54,203 nt of DNA, from positions 1 to 54,203 of the forward strand of contig JACQQV010000011.1 of NCBI GenBank assembly GCA_016206785.1, read 5' to 3'. Position numbers and translations under genes: made by a program. How positions within the stretch are numbered: the first letter of the stretch is position 1; each line of letters starts with the position of its first letter. The notes under the pieces were generated by a model. The model had not been told where the DNA came from. It saw nothing but the letters and a program-made list of their open reading frames with translations, and searched no databases. The stretch is from Candidatus Omnitrophota bacterium (GTDB lineage: Bacteria > Omnitrophota > Gorgyraeia > JACQQV01). Shown here piece by piece: positions 1 through 7,044 of the stretch.

Positions 1-130
1 CTTCGGCAAAGCCCTTTTTATTCAGGACAAAAGTGATGGCTGAGGTTAAGGTGGTTTTCCCATGATCGACATGACCGATCGTTCCGACGTTCACATGAGG
101 CTTACTCCGTTCAAACTTTTCCTTGGCCAT
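1..130 (-). CDS. tuf: Elongation factor Tu, N-terminal fragment
   Basis: The first 43 codons of EF-Tu, the GTPase that delivers aminoacyl-tRNA to the ribosome. The rest lies beyond base 1. The protein starts [20 protein letters not shown] and continues through the P-loop GHVDHGKT into [17 protein letters not shown], a near-universal EF-Tu start. A strong ribosome binding site (GGAGG at 136-140 on the minus strand) precedes the ATG at 130. tRNA-Thr(GGT) lies 78 bases upstream in the same direction, as in the thrT-tufB pair of many bacteria, so co-transcription is likely. Confidence 0.97.
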   Translation of the reverse strand, partial: MAKEKFERSKPHVNVGTIGHVDHGKTTLTSAITFVLNKKGFAE

Positions 131-208
131 GGTGACCTCCTACGTTTTCGACGAAAATAAACTCCCCTTCAAGAATGCTACAATGTTTATCCTAGAACCA
201 TCGACGGA

Positions 209-284
209 TGGAGCTGCTGACCGGTCTTGAACCGGTGACCCCGTCCTTACCAAGGACGTGCTCTACCGACTGAGCTACAGCAGC
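209..284 (-). tRNA. tRNA-Thr (anticodon GGT)
   Basis: A full cloverleaf on the minus strand: acceptor GCTGCTG pairs with CAGCAGC. The anticodon stem CGTCC/GGACG encloses TTGGTAA, giving anticodon GGT. The T arm is CCGGTTCAAGACCGG. Discriminator T and CCA are encoded (TCCA, 209-212). It lies just upstream of tuf, the position of thrT in the thrU-tyrU-glyT-thrT-tufB operon. Only 13 bases separate it from the small HTH gene upstream. Confidence 0.97.
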
Positions 285-297
285 AAAGGAGACAGGA

Positions 298-522
298 TTA
301 CTTTCTCTTTAAAGTGTAGTTGTTCGCGCTATTCTTTTGCATCTCAGCGGTCAACCACTCATCAAGAATATCCCTTTTGAACCTCCATTGACCCCCCAAT
401 TTAAAGGCGGGAATTTGACCGTTTCCCACAAGGCGGTAGATAGTGGATTGATGCACTTCGAGGTAATCCGCAGCGTCTTTAATCCCCATCATCCCGCTTC
501 CATTTCGCTTATACTGGGCCAT
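298..522 (-). CDS. Small helix-turn-helix DNA-binding protein, excisionase/MerR-like
   Basis: A 74-residue protein with one winged HTH of the excisionase (HTH_17) type. The core reads GIKDAADYLEVHQSTIYRLV, followed by NGQIPAFKLGGQWRFKRDIL, which is the recognition helix, the glycine turn and the RFKRxDL wing seen in this family. I place the start at the ATG at 522 because GGGAGG (531-536) sits 8 bases upstream of it. The in-frame ATG at 528 would leave only 2 bases. It is followed by tRNA-Thr and tuf on the same strand and has its own promoter. Such proteins can be excisionases or small transcription factors. No integrase is in the window, so the role is unknown. Confidence 0.8.
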   Translation of the reverse strand: MAQYKRNGSGMMGIKDAADYLEVHQSTIYRLVGNGQIPAFKLGGQWRFKRDILDEWLTAEMQKNSANNYTLKRK

Positions 523-540
523 GTTCATCGCCTCCCTACT

Positions 541-557
541 TCACGCCCAGAGCGTGA
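541..557. promoter_or_regulatory. 6-bp palindrome in the leader of the HTH gene
   Basis: TCACGC and GCGTGA flank a 5-base centre between the promoter and the ribosome binding site of the small HTH gene. It could be an operator for autoregulation or a leader hairpin. Only the symmetry is seen; the function is inference. Confidence 0.35.
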
Positions 558-617
558 CTTCTTTTATTAATTTTAATCAATTTTACTCAAAATTATTTAA
601 GATGGAAAAGATAAAAT

Positions 618-647
618 AATTTATCACACTCTCTATTCCCTTGTCAA
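618..647 (-). promoter_or_regulatory. Sigma-70-type promoter for the HTH gene / tRNA-Thr / tuf
   Basis: TTGACA (minus strand, 642-647) and TAAATT (618-623) are separated by 18 bases, in an AT-rich stretch between the end of aconitase and the HTH gene. It would give a leader of about 90 bases and could drive the HTH gene, tRNA-Thr(GGT) and tuf together. Confidence 0.6.
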
Positions 648-656
648 GTCATTTTT

Positions 657-2918
657 TTATGAGGTGGAAGGAGCGCGGGAGAGGTTTAAAGCACCCCCCG
701 CCTTAAACCAGCGGATTTGCTCATCTGTATGGGAATGCTTAAGCTGCAGCGTTTCTGTAGTGCCGTCTGTATGGGAAAGACGCATCACGATCGGCTCCCC
801 TTTAACGATCTTTGAGAGGCCGATGAGACTTACCCGGTCGTCTTCCCTGATCCGGTCATAATCGGAAGGGCTCGTAAAGGTGCAGGAAAGGATCCCCTGT
901 TTTTTAAGATTGGTTTCATGAATGCGGGCAAAACTCTTGGTGATCACCGCCTTGCAGCCGAGCCATCTGGGAGACATCGCCGCATGTTCACGACTCGATC
1001 CTTCACCGTAATTTTCATCTCCGATCACGACCCACCCAAGCTCCCGGCTTTTATAATCTCGCGCGATCTCCGCAAGAGGCATGACCTTCCCTCCTTCAAG
1101 CCAGTTTTTCCCCTTCCCCGCTTCTGGAACAAAGGCGTTGGTCGCCGCTAAGAAAAGGTTGTCGCTAATCTTATCCAAATGCCCTCGGTATTTAAGCCAC
1201 GGGCCGGCGGGGGAGATGTGATCTGTGGTGCATTTTCCTTTCGCCTTGATGAGAATCGGAAGTTTTTCAAAATCTTTTCCATCCCAGCCCGGAAAAGGTT
1301 CGAGGAGTTGAAGACGTTCACTTGCCGGTGCAACCTTAAGCTGAATTTTCTTTCTCTCCGTTACGGAGAGAGGTGGAAGATACCCTGCTTCCCCTGCGGC
1401 AAACCCCCTCTCTGGAAGCTCCGGTGCCGTGGGGGGCGTCAGTCGGATCTTCTTTCCATCGGGTGTGGTCAGAAAATCGGTCAAGGGGTTAAAATGAAGA
1501 TCCCCTGCCAAGGCCATGGCGGTCACGATTTCAGGACTTCCGATAAACGCAAGGGTCTCGGCGTTTCCGTCGTTTCGTCGTGGAAAATTCCGGTTAAAGG
1601 AGGTGATGATGGAATTTTTCTCACCCGCTTGAATGTCATCCCTCCTCCATTGACCGATACAAGGACCGCAGGCATTGGCCAAGACTGTGCCGCCGATCGC
1701 TGAAAGAAGTTCTAGTTGACCGTCTCGCTGAATGGTGTTATGGATTTGATCGGAACCAGGGGTAATCAGAAAATAACATTGGGCCTTGAGCCCTGCAGCC
1801 TTCGCCTCCCTCGCTACAAAAGCGGCGCGGCCGAGATCTTCGTAGGAAGAATTCGTGCAACTTCCGATGAGGGCTGCGCAAAGTCGAGAAGGATATCCTT
1901 CTTTTTTAACGTCTTTGGCAAGTGCTGAAATGGGACGGGCCACATCGGGCGAATGAGGACCGACCACGTAGGGTTCTAGCGTGGAAAGATTGATTTCGAC
2001 CACCTCGTCGTAAAATCGCTTTGGATCCTTTTCGACTTCGGCATCCGCCACAAGAAATTCACGATACTGCCCGGCAAGTGTCGCGGCCTCCTCCCGTTTT
2101 GTGGCGCGCAGGTAGGTCGCCATCCGATCATCATAAGGAAAGACGGACGTCGTTGCGCCGAGTTCTGCGCCCATGTTGGTCATGGTTCCCTTCCCTGTTG
2201 CGCTGATGGAAGAGGTCCCCGGGCCGAGGTACTCGATGATTTTGTCCGTTCCTCCCTTTGTGGTCAGTAACCCACAGAGCTTCAAAATGACATCTTTCGC
2301 GGAGGTCCAGCCACTGAGCCGTCCTGTAAGATGTACACCGATGAGTTTCGGGCACTTGACTTCCCACGGAAGACCTGACATCACATCCGCCGCATCCGCA
2401 CCTCCCACCCCGATCGCAAGCATTCCCAGGCCTCCTGCATTCGGTGTATGGGAATCGGTCCCGATCATGAGCCCTCCCGGGAAGGCGTATTGTTCTAGGA
2501 CCACCTGATGAATAATTCCTGCACCCGGTTGCCAAAAACCGATGCCGTATCTTTGAGAGGCACTTCTTAAGAAATCGTAGACCTCCTGATTCGTCTTTAA
2601 GGCGTTCCTCATGTCTTCAGCCGCGCCGACCCTTGCTTGAATCAGATGGTCACAATGGACCGTGGTGGGAACGGCGACGGTTTCCCGACCTGCCAGCATG
2701 AATTGAAGAAGTGCCATCTGGGCGGTTGCATCCTGCATCGCGACCCGATCGGGCGAAAGCGACAGATAACTTTTCCCCCGGATGAATTCCTGTGTTTTAA
2801 GATCGGAGGCGTGGGAAACCAGAATTTTTTCGGCAAGGGTCAAAGGACGGCCGAGTTTTTTCCGGCCGAAGTCATGTTTTTCTTTGAGGCCCTGGTAAAG
2901 TTTTATAATGGCATCCAT
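657..2918 (-). CDS. acn: Aconitate hydratase
   Basis: Isomerises citrate and isocitrate in the TCA cycle, in the cytoplasm. The 753-residue protein has the length and layout of the mitochondrial-type aconitase family. Cysteine ligands of the [4Fe-4S] cluster are visible: C354 in GSCTNSSYEDL and C417/C420 in ANACGPCIGQW. The substrate-binding stretch IGTDSHTPNAGGLGMLAIG lies at 152-170 and the swivel domain carries GDENYGEGSSREHAA. The gene starts 43 bases from the divergent release-factor-like gene. It separates tRNA-Gly from tRNA-Thr(GGT) in what is elsewhere one tRNA cluster. No clear -10/-35 pair was found for it. Confidence 0.97.
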   Translation of the reverse strand: MDAIIKLYQGLKEKHDFGRKKLGRPLTLAEKILVSHASDLKTQEFIRGKSYLSLSPDRVAMQDATAQMALLQFMLAGRETVAVPTTVHCDHLIQARVGAAEDMRNALKTNQEVYDFLRSASQRYGIGFWQPGAGIIHQVVLEQYAFPGGLMIGTDSHTPNAGGLGMLAIGVGGADAADVMSGLPWEVKCPKLIGVHLTGRLSGWTSAKDVILKLCGLLTTKGGTDKIIEYLGPGTSSISATGKGTMTNMGAELGATTSVFPYDDRMATYLRATKREEAATLAGQYREFLVADAEVEKDPKRFYDEVVEINLSTLEPYVVGPHSPDVARPISALAKDVKKEGYPSRLCAALIGSCTNSSYEDLGRAAFVAREAKAAGLKAQCYFLITPGSDQIHNTIQRDGQLELLSAIGGTVLANACGPCIGQWRRDDIQAGEKNSIITSFNRNFPRRNDGNAETLAFIGSPEIVTAMALAGDLHFNPLTDFLTTPDGKKIRLTPPTAPELPERGFAAGEAGYLPPLSVTERKKIQLKVAPASERLQLLEPFPGWDGKDFEKLPILIKAKGKCTTDHISPAGPWLKYRGHLDKISDNLFLAATNAFVPEAGKGKNWLEGGKVMPLAEIARDYKSRELGWVVIGDENYGEGSSREHAAMSPRWLGCKAVITKSFARIHETNLKKQGILSCTFTSPSDYDRIREDDRVSLIGLSKIVKGEPIVMRLSHTDGTTETLQLKHSHTDEQIRWFKAGGALNLSRAPSTS

Positions 2919-2946
2919 CTGAATGTCGCTATTCTACCGGGAGGGA

Positions 2947-2955
2947 TGGTATAAT
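2947..2955 (+). promoter_or_regulatory. Extended -10 promoter for the release-factor-like gene
   Basis: TGGTATAAT is an extended -10 element (TGnTATAAT) ending 6 bases before the ATG at 2962. No good -35 is seen, as is usual for extended -10 promoters. Transcription would begin at or within a base or two of the start codon, giving a leaderless mRNA. Confidence 0.5.
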
Positions 2956-2961
2956 AAAACC

Positions 2962-3378
2962 ATGGCCCTCTTTCCGGTCTCCCCTGGAAAAGAAAGACTT
3001 CTTCTTGAAAAAATGAAACGCCTCGGCGTCCGCGAAGAGGAGTTCGTGGAACGTTTCGTCCGCTCGGGTGGAGCAGGCGGACAAAACGTCAACAAAGTCT
3101 CTACTTGCGTTCATCTCAAACATCTCCCCACAGGTCTTGAAGTCAAGTGCCAGGAAGAACGCTCCCAGGCCCTGAACCGGTTCCTCGCGCGGCGGACCCT
3201 CCTTGATAAAATTGAGGAGAAACTCCTCGGGAAACTCAGCGCCGAGCGGAAACGAATTGAGAAAATCAGGCGTCAGAAACGGAAACGTTCAAAACGGGCT
3301 AAAGAAAAGATGCTCGCCCTCAAAAAACACCATTCCCGAAAAAAATCGCTCCGCGGCCCTGTGCGAGGCGATGAATAA
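2962..3378 (+). CDS. Peptide chain release factor-like protein (GGQ domain only)
   Basis: A 138-residue class-I release factor catalytic domain without codon-recognition domains, as in ribosome-rescue factors (ArfB/YaeJ, RF-1 domain proteins). The peptidyl-tRNA hydrolysis motif is clear in [17 protein letters not shown], and the C-terminus is a long Arg/Lys-rich tail ([20 protein letters not shown]) of the kind that enters the mRNA channel. The likely role is hydrolysis of peptidyl-tRNA on stalled ribosomes. I chose the ATG at 2962 ([10 protein letters not shown]) because a TATAAT ends at 2955. The upstream ATG at 2923 would lie before that promoter. It is convergent with tRNA-Gly, 8 bases away. 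Confidence 0.85.
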   Translation: MALFPVSPGKERLLLEKMKRLGVREEEFVERFVRSGGAGGQNVNKVSTCVHLKHLPTGLEVKCQEERSQALNRFLARRTLLDKIEEKLLGKLSAERKRIEKIRRQKRKRSKRAKEKMLALKKHHSRKKSLRGPVRGDE

Positions 3379-3386
3379 TTAAAATT

Positions 3387-3460
3387 TGGAGCGGGCGATG
3401 AGAATCGAACTCACGTGAGTAGCTTGGAAGGCTACCGTTCTACCATTGAACTACGCCCGC
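3387..3460 (-). tRNA. tRNA-Gly (anticodon TCC)
   Basis: Acceptor GCGGGCG/CGCCCGC and anticodon stem GTAGC/GCTAC around CTTCCAA give anticodon TCC. The T arm is GTGAGTTCGATTCTCAT. TCCA is encoded at the 3' end. It corresponds to glyT of the thrU-tyrU-glyT-thrT-tufB order. Its 5' end directly abuts a structured repeat. Confidence 0.96.
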
Positions 3461-3580
3461 GCGCTCGCAAATGAGTGAAACGAATTGCTCGCTTTCCAAT
3501 GGGGGAAACTACGTTTCCCCCCTATGGCGGGGTTTGTCTCATGGCAACCACTACAAACCCCTGTTACCCCCCTTCCTAAT
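3461..3580 (-). repeat. tRNA-junction structured repeat, copy A
   Basis: First of three copies of a ~120-base element that lies on the transcribed strand directly 5' of a tRNA, with no gap. It contains a constant stretch CCCCCTATGGCGGGG (plus strand) joining two hairpins: 3501-3509 with 3513-3521 (9 bp, 3-base loop) and 3529-3537 with 3553-3561 (9 bp, 15-base loop). A conserved CTGTTACCCCC and CCTTTCCT-like border follows. It begins right after the stop codon of the 73-residue coiled-coil gene. Other copies: 4070-4190 and 10737-10860. Confidence 0.85.
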
Positions 3581-3581
3581 T

Positions 3582-3803
3582 CTATTTCACCTTTGATTCT
3601 AAAAGAGCAAGGCGCTGATCGGTCTGTTTGGCAAAGATCTTGAAAAGAATCCGGAGATCGACAATTTCTTGTCTCACGGACTGGAAACCTTGCTCCATTT
3701 CCTGCTTCATCTCGTTTCTTAAGGAAATGAGACCTTCCGCAACTATTTTGACACCATCTCGAACTTCTTCTAGTAAAACCTCGAATCGTTCTTTTTCACC
3801 CAT
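3582..3803 (-). CDS. Small coiled-coil protein, function unknown
   Basis: A 73-residue charged protein starting MGEKERFEVLLEEVRDGVKI, helical throughout, with heptad-like spacing of L, I and V. There is no signal peptide or membrane segment. Small proteins with this MGEK.RFE.LLEE start recur next to other genes in diverse bacteria, from memory, without known function. It lies between tRNA-Tyr (65 bases upstream) and tRNA-Gly (downstream across repeat copy A). It therefore interrupts the usual Tyr-Gly tRNA pair and would share their transcript. Confidence 0.7.
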   Translation of the reverse strand: MGEKERFEVLLEEVRDGVKIVAEGLISLRNEMKQEMEQGFQSVRQEIVDLRILFKIFAKQTDQRLALLESKVK

Positions 3804-3868
3804 GATCTTCGATTTCCTCTATTACGATTCTCGGCTCCCTTTTAATACGATACGCTATTCGCTAAAGA

Positions 3869-3953
3869 TGGTGGAGAGGGCAGGGTTCGAACCTGCGAAG
3901 GCAGAGCCACCAGATTTACAGTCTGGCCCCGTTGGCCACTTGGGTACCTCTCC
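3869..3953 (-). tRNA. tRNA-Tyr (anticodon GTA)
   Basis: An 85-base class II tRNA with a long variable arm. Acceptor GGAGAGG/CCTCTCC; anticodon stem CCAGA/TCTGG encloses CTGTAAA (anticodon GTA); T arm GCAGGTTCGAACCCTGC; encoded ACCA. It follows tRNA-Thr(TGT) by 44 bases, as tyrU follows thrU. Confidence 0.96.
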
Positions 3954-3997
3954 ACATGTTAAAGGATAAAGTTTCATATAAAATCCCTACAGAGCGG

Positions 3998-4069
3998 AGC
4001 CGGCAGAGGGAATTGAACCCCCGACCCGCGGTTTACAAAACCGCTGCTCTGCCCCTGAGCTATGCCGGC
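3998..4069 (-). tRNA. tRNA-Thr (anticodon TGT)
   Basis: Acceptor GCCGGCA/TGCCGGC; anticodon stem GCGGT/ACCGC around TTTGTAA gives TGT; T arm GGGGGTTCAATTCCCTC. The 3' end reads TCCG, so the CCA tail is not encoded, unlike the neighbouring Gly, Tyr and Thr(GGT) genes. It corresponds to thrU. Its 5' end abuts repeat copy B. Confidence 0.95.
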
Positions 4070-4190
4070 GTCGTTCGCAAATCCATGAAAACGAAGTGCT
4101 CTCTCCCCAATGGGGAAAACCAAGGTTTTCCCCCTATGGCGGGGTTTGTCTGGTATAACATTCTACAAACCCCTGTTACCCCCTTTCCTT
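4070..4190 (-). repeat. tRNA-junction structured repeat, copy B
   Basis: Second copy of the element. It fills the whole gap between the stop codon of nnrD (TAA at 4189-4191, immediately followed by GGAAAGGGGGTAAC on the minus strand) and the 5' end of tRNA-Thr(TGT). The hairpins are GGGGAAAACC/GGTTTTCCCC and GGGGTTTGT/ACAAACCCC. The second loop differs completely in sequence from copy A while both stems are kept. Confidence 0.85.
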
Positions 4191-5034
4191 AAGAACTAAC
4201 TTTCTTGAAGGCTTGAGGTAAATATCTTAAAAGGTCGCTGGCGATGAGGCTGACTTCCCCCTTTTCTTTGACGGCGAGATCCCCGGCGAGTCCATGAACA
4301 TACACACCCCGACATGCCGCCAGAAAAGGATCCATCCCCTGGCCTAAAAAACTTCCGATGATTCCGGTCAAGACATCCCCGCACCCTCCCGTCGCCATAC
4401 CGGGATTTCCTGTCCGGTTGATATAGAGCTTACCTTGAGGAGAAGCGACGACCGTCCGGTATCCTTTCAAGACGGTCGTCACATTGTACCGCAACGCAAA
4501 CTGTTTGACTATTCTCTTTCGATCTTCCTGAACCGTCTTACTCGTTTTTCGAATCAGTCGCCCCATTTCACCAGGATGAGGCGTCATGACGATAGAACAC
4601 CTTGCCTTCTTGAGCACCGCCGGGTTTTTGGCAATTGCATTCAGACCATCCGCATCCATCACTGCCGGTTTAGAAAGTTTTGGAATAAGGCGATGAACCA
4701 ACTGGATAGTTTCCCGCTGTTGTGAGAGACCGGGACCGATCGCAACGGCATCCACCGTTTTGCATTTCTTCAGGATGGGAGTGAGTGATTTCAAAGAAAA
4801 ACTTTGTGCCTTTGTCTCAGGAAGGGGAAGAATCATGAGTTCTAAAAATTTCCGCGCGACAATAGGGTAAAGACTCTTGGGAACCGCCAGCGTGACAAGG
4901 CCGCTTCCTGAAAGAAGGGCTGCCCGGCTGCAGAGAAGGGCCGCACCCGCGTATCCCAGAGAACCCGCAACCACAAAGAGATGGCCAAAATCCCCCTTGT
5001 GAGAGTCTTTTCGGCGTCTTTCTAAAAATTTCAT
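4189..5034 (-). CDS. nnrD: ADP-dependent (S)-NAD(P)H-hydrate dehydratase
   Basis: Repairs hydrated NAD(P)H by ADP-dependent dehydration in the cytoplasm. The 281-residue protein has the ribokinase-like fold motifs GDFGHLFVVAGSLGYAGAA near the N-terminus, MDADGLNAIA, MTPHPGEMGRL, and the nucleotide/catalytic signature GNPGMATGGCGDVLTG near residue 230. It is the stand-alone dehydratase; the NnrE epimerase domain often fused in front is absent. The start ATG overlaps the stop of acpS by 4 bases (ATGA), so the two are translationally coupled. The stop codon merges into repeat copy B. Confidence 0.93.
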   Translation of the reverse strand: MKFLERRRKDSHKGDFGHLFVVAGSLGYAGAALLCSRAALLSGSGLVTLAVPKSLYPIVARKFLELMILPLPETKAQSFSLKSLTPILKKCKTVDAVAIGPGLSQQRETIQLVHRLIPKLSKPAVMDADGLNAIAKNPAVLKKARCSIVMTPHPGEMGRLIRKTSKTVQEDRKRIVKQFALRYNVTTVLKGYRTVVASPQGKLYINRTGNPGMATGGCGDVLTGIIGSFLGQGMDPFLAACRGVYVHGLAGDLAVKEKGEVSLIASDLLRYLPQAFKKVSS

Positions 5035-5438
5035 CGCTTCTTTCGTGTCTCTTTCCCAATGAGAAGCGCTGTCCCGACTGCATACGACTTGGAGTGGGAC
5101 ATGCTCACCACCACTTCCACCACCTCTTTCGGTAGTTGAAGAGATCCTTTTCCGTTCGGGGCATGAAGCACAATTTTAGGAACCCCTTCCTTGGTATTGA
5201 CCACTTCAATCTGCCTTAGAGAGGAGGGCCTATCTTCTCTCTCACCGAATGCTTTGACGACCGCCTCTTTCGTGGCAAAGCGGGCCGCCAAACTTTCAAA
5301 CCGATTTTTCTTTCTCCGAACGTAGCGGAGTTCGCGGGGGGTGAACACCTTGCTTAAGAAATTCTTCCCCCATTTTTGAATGCTTTTCCGTATGCGGCCC
5401 ACCTCCACAATGTCGACACCGTTTCCAAGAATTTTCAT
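5031..5438 (-). CDS. acpS: Holo-[acyl-carrier-protein] synthase
   Basis: Transfers 4'-phosphopantetheine from CoA to apo-ACP for fatty acid synthesis. The 135 residues fit AcpS. The signature GNGVDIVEVGRIRKSIQKWG carries the Mg-binding Asp, FTPRELRY follows, and FATKEAVVKAFG contains the second metal-binding Glu and the catalytic Lys. It overlaps pdxJ upstream and nnrD downstream by 4 bases each. The order pdxJ-acpS is conserved in many Gram-negatives. Confidence 0.95.
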   Translation of the reverse strand: MKILGNGVDIVEVGRIRKSIQKWGKNFLSKVFTPRELRYVRRKKNRFESLAARFATKEAVVKAFGEREDRPSSLRQIEVVNTKEGVPKIVLHAPNGKGSLQLPKEVVEVVVSMSHSKSYAVGTALLIGKETRKKR

Positions 5439-6154
5439 GAAAGAAGCCTCTTCATCTCGCGGACCGCTTCCGCGAATCCCACGAAAATGGCGTAAGAGAC
5501 GATTGCATGTCCGATATTCAGTTCCTCAATTTCCCGAATGCGCGCCACCGCCCGAACATTTTGATAATGGAGCCCATGTCCTGCAGCTACTTCTAACCCG
5601 ATCGCCTTCGCCTCTCCACAGTAACGCCGGATCAACCCGAGTTCCCTTTGAGCGATTGAGAGGCTCTTGGCATTGGCATAACGCCCTGTATGAAACTCGA
5701 CTGTTTTCACCCCTGTTCTCCAAGAGGCTTCAAGCTGTTTTCCGTTAGGGTCAATAAAAAGACTGACGCGAATTCTTTTCTCTTCGAATGCGTGGACCAG
5801 GCGCTTGACCTTTTCTCGATGGGAAAAAACATCCAAGCCCCCCTCTGTCGTGAGTTCCCTCCTCTGTTCTGGAACCAGAGTGACTTTAGGAACCTTAAGC
5901 CGTTTTGCAATGCGAACGATGTCCTCATTCATCGACATCTCCAGATTAAGAGGCAGTTGGATTTTTTCAAGAAGAAAGCGGATATCTCTTTCTTGAATAT
6001 GGCGTCTGTCTTCGCGCAGATGACAGACGATTCCGTCCGCACCAGATCTTTCGCATATCTTCGCAGCCCGGATGGGATCGGGGTAAGAGCCCTTTCTGGC
6101 TTCCCGAAGGGTTGCGACATGGTCAATGTTGACCCCTAACCGGACCCTTCCCAT
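5435..6154 (-). CDS. pdxJ: Pyridoxine 5'-phosphate synthase
   Basis: Condenses 1-deoxy-xylulose 5-phosphate and 3-amino-2-oxopropyl phosphate to form vitamin B6 phosphate. The protein has 239 residues, the normal length. Family motifs are VNIDHVATLREAR at the start, ADGIVCHLREDRRHI, LNLEMSMNEDI, TLVPEQRRELTTEGGLD, VEFHTGRYANA and AAGHGLHYQNV. It overlaps folP upstream by 19 bases and acpS downstream by 4, inside the ftsH-folP-pdxJ-acpS-nnrD run. Confidence 0.97.
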   Translation of the reverse strand: MGRVRLGVNIDHVATLREARKGSYPDPIRAAKICERSGADGIVCHLREDRRHIQERDIRFLLEKIQLPLNLEMSMNEDIVRIAKRLKVPKVTLVPEQRRELTTEGGLDVFSHREKVKRLVHAFEEKRIRVSLFIDPNGKQLEASWRTGVKTVEFHTGRYANAKSLSIAQRELGLIRRYCGEAKAIGLEVAAGHGLHYQNVRAVARIREIEELNIGHAIVSYAIFVGFAEAVREMKRLLS

Positions 6155-7044
6155 TCTCCTTTTCTTTCATACCGAATGGCATCTGCCATTCGAACGACCT
6201 GCTTCATTTCGGCAACGTCATGGACGCGAACGATATTCGCACCATGGAGTACGGAAATGGCAACGGTTGCCGCAGTCCCAAAAAGCCGTCGGTCCACCGG
6301 AAGGTCTAAGACAGCCCCGATGAACGACTTTCTCGACGTACCAATGAGAAGAGGTCTCCCAAGTTTTTTAAATTCACGAAGGTTTCGTAGAATTTCAAGG
6401 TTATGGGCAACTGTTTTTCCAAATCCAATTCCGGGGTCAAGGAGGATCGATTCTTCCCGAACCCCTGCGCGAAGGGCTGTTTCTATTCCCTCTTCAAAAT
6501 ATTCGAGAATCTCGGGAATCAGATTCTCATAAGTAGGACTTTCTTGCATCGTGCGTGGAGTCCCTCTCATATGCATCAGAACAAGACCCGCCCCATACTG
6601 GGCCACGACTTTGGCCATACGGGGATCTCCTCGAAGACCTGTGACATCGTTCACCAGTAACGCACCCTGCTTAAACGCAAGTTCTGCCACTTCTGATTTG
6701 GAGGTGTCAATGGAAAGGATGGCGTCCCATTCCTTCTTCCACGCCTGAAGTACAGGGAGAATGCGGTGTATCTCTTCCTTAGACGAAACAGCCGAAGCCC
6801 CTGGCCGCGTCGACTCCCCTCCAAGATCAATGAAATCCGCCCCGCACTCGATAAGAGAGTGAAGTCGATGAAGGGCCTGTTCCGGTTCGAAATATTTTCC
6901 GCCATCTGAAAATGAGTCAGGCGTCACATTCAAAACGCCCATGAGATAGGTTCTGCGTCCCAGAGGAAGGGATCTCTCCCGCAAAACGAAGGTGGAAGTT
7001 TCGTCGGTAGGAACTCTAAGAGGAGGGAACTTGATCGGTTCCAT
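6136..7044 (-). CDS. folP: Dihydropteroate synthase
   Basis: Joins p-aminobenzoate to 6-hydroxymethyl-dihydropterin diphosphate in folate synthesis. The 302-residue TIM barrel shows LMGVLNVTPDSFSDGG near residue 35, FIDLGGESTRPGA, LSIDTSK, LVNDVTGLRGDP, VLMHMRGTP, DPGIGFGKT and GTSRKSFIG. It overlaps the end of ftsH by 29 bases, so the first residues ([12 protein letters not shown]) come from the overlap. The ftsH-folP pairing is also found in gamma-proteobacteria. Confidence 0.96.
   Translation of the reverse strand: MEPIKFPPLRVPTDETSTFVLRERSLPLGRRTYLMGVLNVTPDSFSDGGKYFEPEQALHRLHSLIECGADFIDLGGESTRPGASAVSSKEEIHRILPVLQAWKKEWDAILSIDTSKSEVAELAFKQGALLVNDVTGLRGDPRMAKVVAQYGAGLVLMHMRGTPRTMQESPTYENLIPEILEYFEEGIETALRAGVREESILLDPGIGFGKTVAHNLEILRNLREFKKLGRPLLIGTSRKSFIGAVLDLPVDRRLFGTAATVAISVLHGANIVRVHDVAEMKQVVRMADAIRYERKGEWEGSG

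Noticed and set aside
298-522. HTH gene as proof of a prophage or integrative element
   Set aside because: No integrase, structural genes or att-type direct repeats are in the window.
1179-1703. 174-codon open frame on the plus strand
   Set aside because: Lies wholly antisense to aconitase, has no domain-like sequence and no ribosome binding site; the aconitase frame explains it.
3461-3580. tRNA-junction repeat as an integron attC site or a CRISPR-like array
   Set aside because: No GTTRRRY/RYYYAAC core pairs, no tandem spacing and no integrase or cas genes; the copies are dispersed and tied to tRNAs.
3461-3580. tRNA-junction repeat as an ordinary Rho-independent terminator
   Set aside because: Neither hairpin is followed by a T run on either strand.
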